Assembly (NCBI RefSeq): GCF_900141985.1
Contig: NZ_FQZK01000003.1
Location: 372,001 to 436,000, forward strand
DNA: 64,000 bases
Source of the DNA: Nocardiopsis flavescens
GTDB taxonomy: Bacteria; Actinomycetota; Actinomycetes; Streptosporangiales; Streptosporangiaceae
Direction of reading: 5' to 3'
The position numbers and the translations under genes are program-made. Of this stretch, positions 62,235 through 64,000 are shown piece after piece. The notes below the pieces were generated by a model. That model saw only the letters and a program-made list of their open reading frames with translations, did not search any database and was not told where the DNA came from. The stretch's first letter is position 1. Every line of letters begins with the position of its first letter.

Positions 62235-63726
62235 CGACATGACCCGCACCGTGCGCACGTACGGGAACTGGCGGGTCCCCGCGTCGGCGGGGCTCATGGG
62301 CCTGGGGACGCTCGGCACGGTGTTCCTCCTCGGGAGCCTGGTGCTCATCGTCTTCGTGGTGATGATCGCCGGGCTCCTCCGGGGAGCCATCGCCGGTGCC
62401 GTGCTGTCCGTCGTCCTCCTCACCGTGCTCACCAAGGACAAGCACGGCAAGAGCACCATGTCGAAGATGGGAGTACGGATGCTCTGGTGGAAGGCGCGCT
62501 CCCTGGGCGCCCACCTCTACCGTTCCGGCCCTCTGGGCCGGGTGCCCTGGGGCCGCTACCAGCTCCCGGGGCTGGCCGCCCCGCTGCGGCTGAGCGAGCA
62601 GCAGGACTCCTACGGCCGCCCCTTCGCCCTCCTGCACCTGCCCGCCAACGGCAACCACTTCTCCGTCGTCGTCGCCACCGAGCCCGACGGCGCGGCCCTG
62701 GTGGACATCGAGCAGGTCGACTCCTGGGTCGCCGAGTGGGGCCACTGGCTGGCCAACCTGGGGGACGAGCCGGACCTGGTCGCCGCTTCGGTGACCGTCG
62801 AGACCTCTCCGGACACCGGTACCCGGCTGCGCCGCGAGGTCGTCGGGCAGATCGACGAGCAGTCCCCCGAGTTCGCACGGCAGGTCCTGCTGGAGACCGT
62901 GGACGCCTACCCGCACGGCTCGTCCCTGGTCCGGGCCTTCGTGGCCCTGACCTTCTCCCCCGGCCGCGACAAGAAGATCACGCCCGAGGAGATGGGCCGG
63001 GACCTCGCCGCCCGGCTCCCCGGCCTCACCCAGGGCCTTTCCAGCACGGGGGCCGGGGCCGCCCGGCCGCTGCCCGCGCACGAGCTGTGCGAGGTCATCC
63101 GCGTCGCCTACGACCCGGCCGCGGCCGTCCTCATCGACGAGGCGCACGCGGCGGGCGAGGTGCCGGAGATCGAGTGGACGGATGTGGGACCCACCGCCCA
63201 CCAGGCGGGCTGGGACAAGATCCGGCACGACAGCGCGCTCTCCGTCTCCTGGACCATGACCGCGGCACCGCGCGGCAACGTGCAGTCGAGCATCCTGACC
63301 CGGCTGCTCGCGCCCCACCCCGACATCGCGCGCAAGCGCGTCACGCTCCTCTACCGGCCGCTGGACCCCGCGCGGGCGGCCGGCGTGGTGGAGGCGGACC
63401 TGCGGGCCGCCGAGTTCCGGGCCACGTCGAGCGCCAAGCCGACGGCACGGGACATGCTGGCGACCCGCTCGGCCCGGGCCACCGCCGCGGAGGAGGCCGC
63501 GGGGGCCGGTCTGGTGAACTTCGGGATGATCGTCACCGCCACGGTCGAGGACCTGGACAAGGAATCGGACGCGCGGGCGGCGGTCGCCAACCTGTCGGCG
63601 GCGTCGCGGCTGCGGCTGCGGCCCGCCTACGGGGCGCAGGACTCCACCTTCGCGGCGGGCCTGCCCCTGGGCATCGTCCTGCCCATGCACCTGAGGATTC
63701 CCGTGGAGATCAGGGAGCAGATGTGA
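62218..63726 (+). CDS. SCO6880 family protein
   Basis: The 502-residue protein has two N-terminal membrane helices (about 25-75), like PrgI, followed by a large soluble region. That region resembles the N-terminal, non-ATPase part of VirB4-type proteins (SYGRPFALLHLPANGNHFSVVV, LSVSWTMTAAPRGNVQSSILTRLL). The family is named after a Streptomyces coelicolor protein in a conjugation-type cluster. I chose GTG 62218, with GGAGG eleven bases upstream. ATG 62209 is too close to that Shine-Dalgarno, and ATG 62239 is possible. It overlaps both neighbours, so the module is translationally coupled. Confidence 0.85.
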   Translation: MAAVNDDMTRTVRTYGNWRVPASAGLMGLGTLGTVFLLGSLVLIVFVVMIAGLLRGAIAGAVLSVVLLTVLTKDKHGKSTMSKMGVRMLWWKARSLGAHLYRSGPLGRVPWGRYQLPGLAAPLRLSEQQDSYGRPFALLHLPANGNHFSVVVATEPDGAALVDIEQVDSWVAEWGHWLANLGDEPDLVAASVTVETSPDTGTRLRREVVGQIDEQSPEFARQVLLETVDAYPHGSSLVRAFVALTFSPGRDKKITPEEMGRDLAARLPGLTQGLSSTGAGAARPLPAHELCEVIRVAYDPAAAVLIDEAHAAGEVPEIEWTDVGPTAHQAGWDKIRHDSALSVSWTMTAAPRGNVQSSILTRLLAPHPDIARKRVTLLYRPLDPARAAGVVEADLRAAEFRATSSAKPTARDMLATRSARATAAEEAAGAGLVNFGMIVTATVEDLDKESDARAAVANLSAASRLRLRPAYGAQDSTFAAGLPLGIVLPMHLRIPVEIREQM

Positions 63727-64000
63727 GTCGCGGACAGCGCAAGAAGGGCGGGGACCGCTTCCGCAGCCGTCCCGAGGCCGTCGAGACGCCCAAGGTGCAG
63801 CCCCGGAGGCCGGGCCCGCGCGGCTGGTCCTCCTACGGCGCGGGCGAGTCCACCATCGTGGAGATGGCCCCGGAGTGGCGCGGGACGACGGTGCAGGTGT
63901 GCGGGCTGTGGCCGTTCTCGGTCGGCAGCGGCACCCCGATGGTGGGCGTGCCCGTCGGGCGCAACATCATGACGGGGGCGACCCTGTGCTGCGACCCCAT
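63723..64000 (+). CDS. VirB4-like ATP/GTP-binding protein (5' part)
   Basis: The first 92 codons are present. After a basic, disordered start (VSRGQRKKGGDRFRSRP), the segment EWRGTTVQVCGLWPFSVGSG is followed by VGVPVGRNIMTGATLCCDP. This is the conserved region immediately before the P-loop in actinobacterial VirB4-type secretion ATPases. The P-loop itself lies beyond the window. The GTG sits in a GTGA overlap with the SCO6880 gene. Confidence 0.8.
   Translation, partial: MSRGQRKKGGDRFRSRPEAVETPKVQPRRPGPRGWSSYGAGESTIVEMAPEWRGTTVQVCGLWPFSVGSGTPMVGVPVGRNIMTGATLCCDP

Overview
The window reads as chromosomal DNA of a very high-GC actinobacterium. Codon third positions are almost all G or C, GTG and TTG starts are common, and many 3' ends carry long GC hairpins. 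Several gene families are typical of filamentous actinomycetes: an XRE/DUF5753, DUF397 and ATP-binding-protein set, a SpoIIE-type phosphatase, an IdeR/DmdR repressor, GTP-dependent PEPCK, HelD and SCO6880. A Nocardiopsis-like member of the Streptosporangiales is my best guess. That is inference from gene content, not a search result. I see no rRNA, tRNA, insertion sequence, CRISPR array or phage gene.

Left part (1-11,900): the end of an STM4011/STM4012-type radical SAM pair, a Cof-type phosphatase, a DUF2087 protein and fdhD lead into a carboxylate-uptake locus. This locus has a DUF485 protein with ActP, then a LytS-type histidine kinase, a LytTR response regulator, a second DUF485 protein and an MctC-like symporter. 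Successive genes overlap by stop-start tetramers. A proline-rich surface protein and a DUF4239 protein follow.

Central part (12,000-31,800): a secreted pullulanase, PEPCK, a tandem universal stress protein, a HicB-like frame, HelD and CoaA precede glmS, which has DasR-like operator candidates. Next is a signalling cluster: a STAS antagonist, an anti-sigma-like ATPase, an XRE/DUF5753 regulator and a DUF397 protein, with a shared bipartite DNA element at two promoters. A KamA-family radical SAM enzyme and plsX follow.

Right-central part (31,800-57,400): argS, a YceI protein, ribokinase with exonuclease III, and a YcaQ-like glycosylase. A thiolase and an acyl-CoA dehydrogenase 3 kb apart share one exact inverted-repeat operator. 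Between them lies an MFS transporter carrying a C-terminal winged helix. Then come an NPP1 protein, a polar amino-acid ABC transporter, a PAS-GAF-SpoIIE-ATPase protein, IdeR, PdxH, a 1,144-residue membrane receptor-like protein with a periplasmic-binding-protein domain, serC and a glycerophosphodiesterase.

Right end (57,700-64,000): a type IV secretion/conjugation-like module. It contains a two-domain peptidoglycan hydrolase, a DUF6668-like protein with a broken Walker A motif, a small pilin-like protein, a membrane-anchored extracytoplasmic protein, a TrbL/VirB6-like polytopic protein, an SCO6880 protein and the start of a VirB4-like ATPase. It continues beyond the window.

The best candidates for undescribed biology are the receptor-like protein and its dyad operator, the shared bipartite element of the XRE/DUF397 set, the thiolase/dehydrogenase operator pair and the secretion module. 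The sequence also shows many leaderless-type promoters (TANNNT, 6-8 bases, then RTG).
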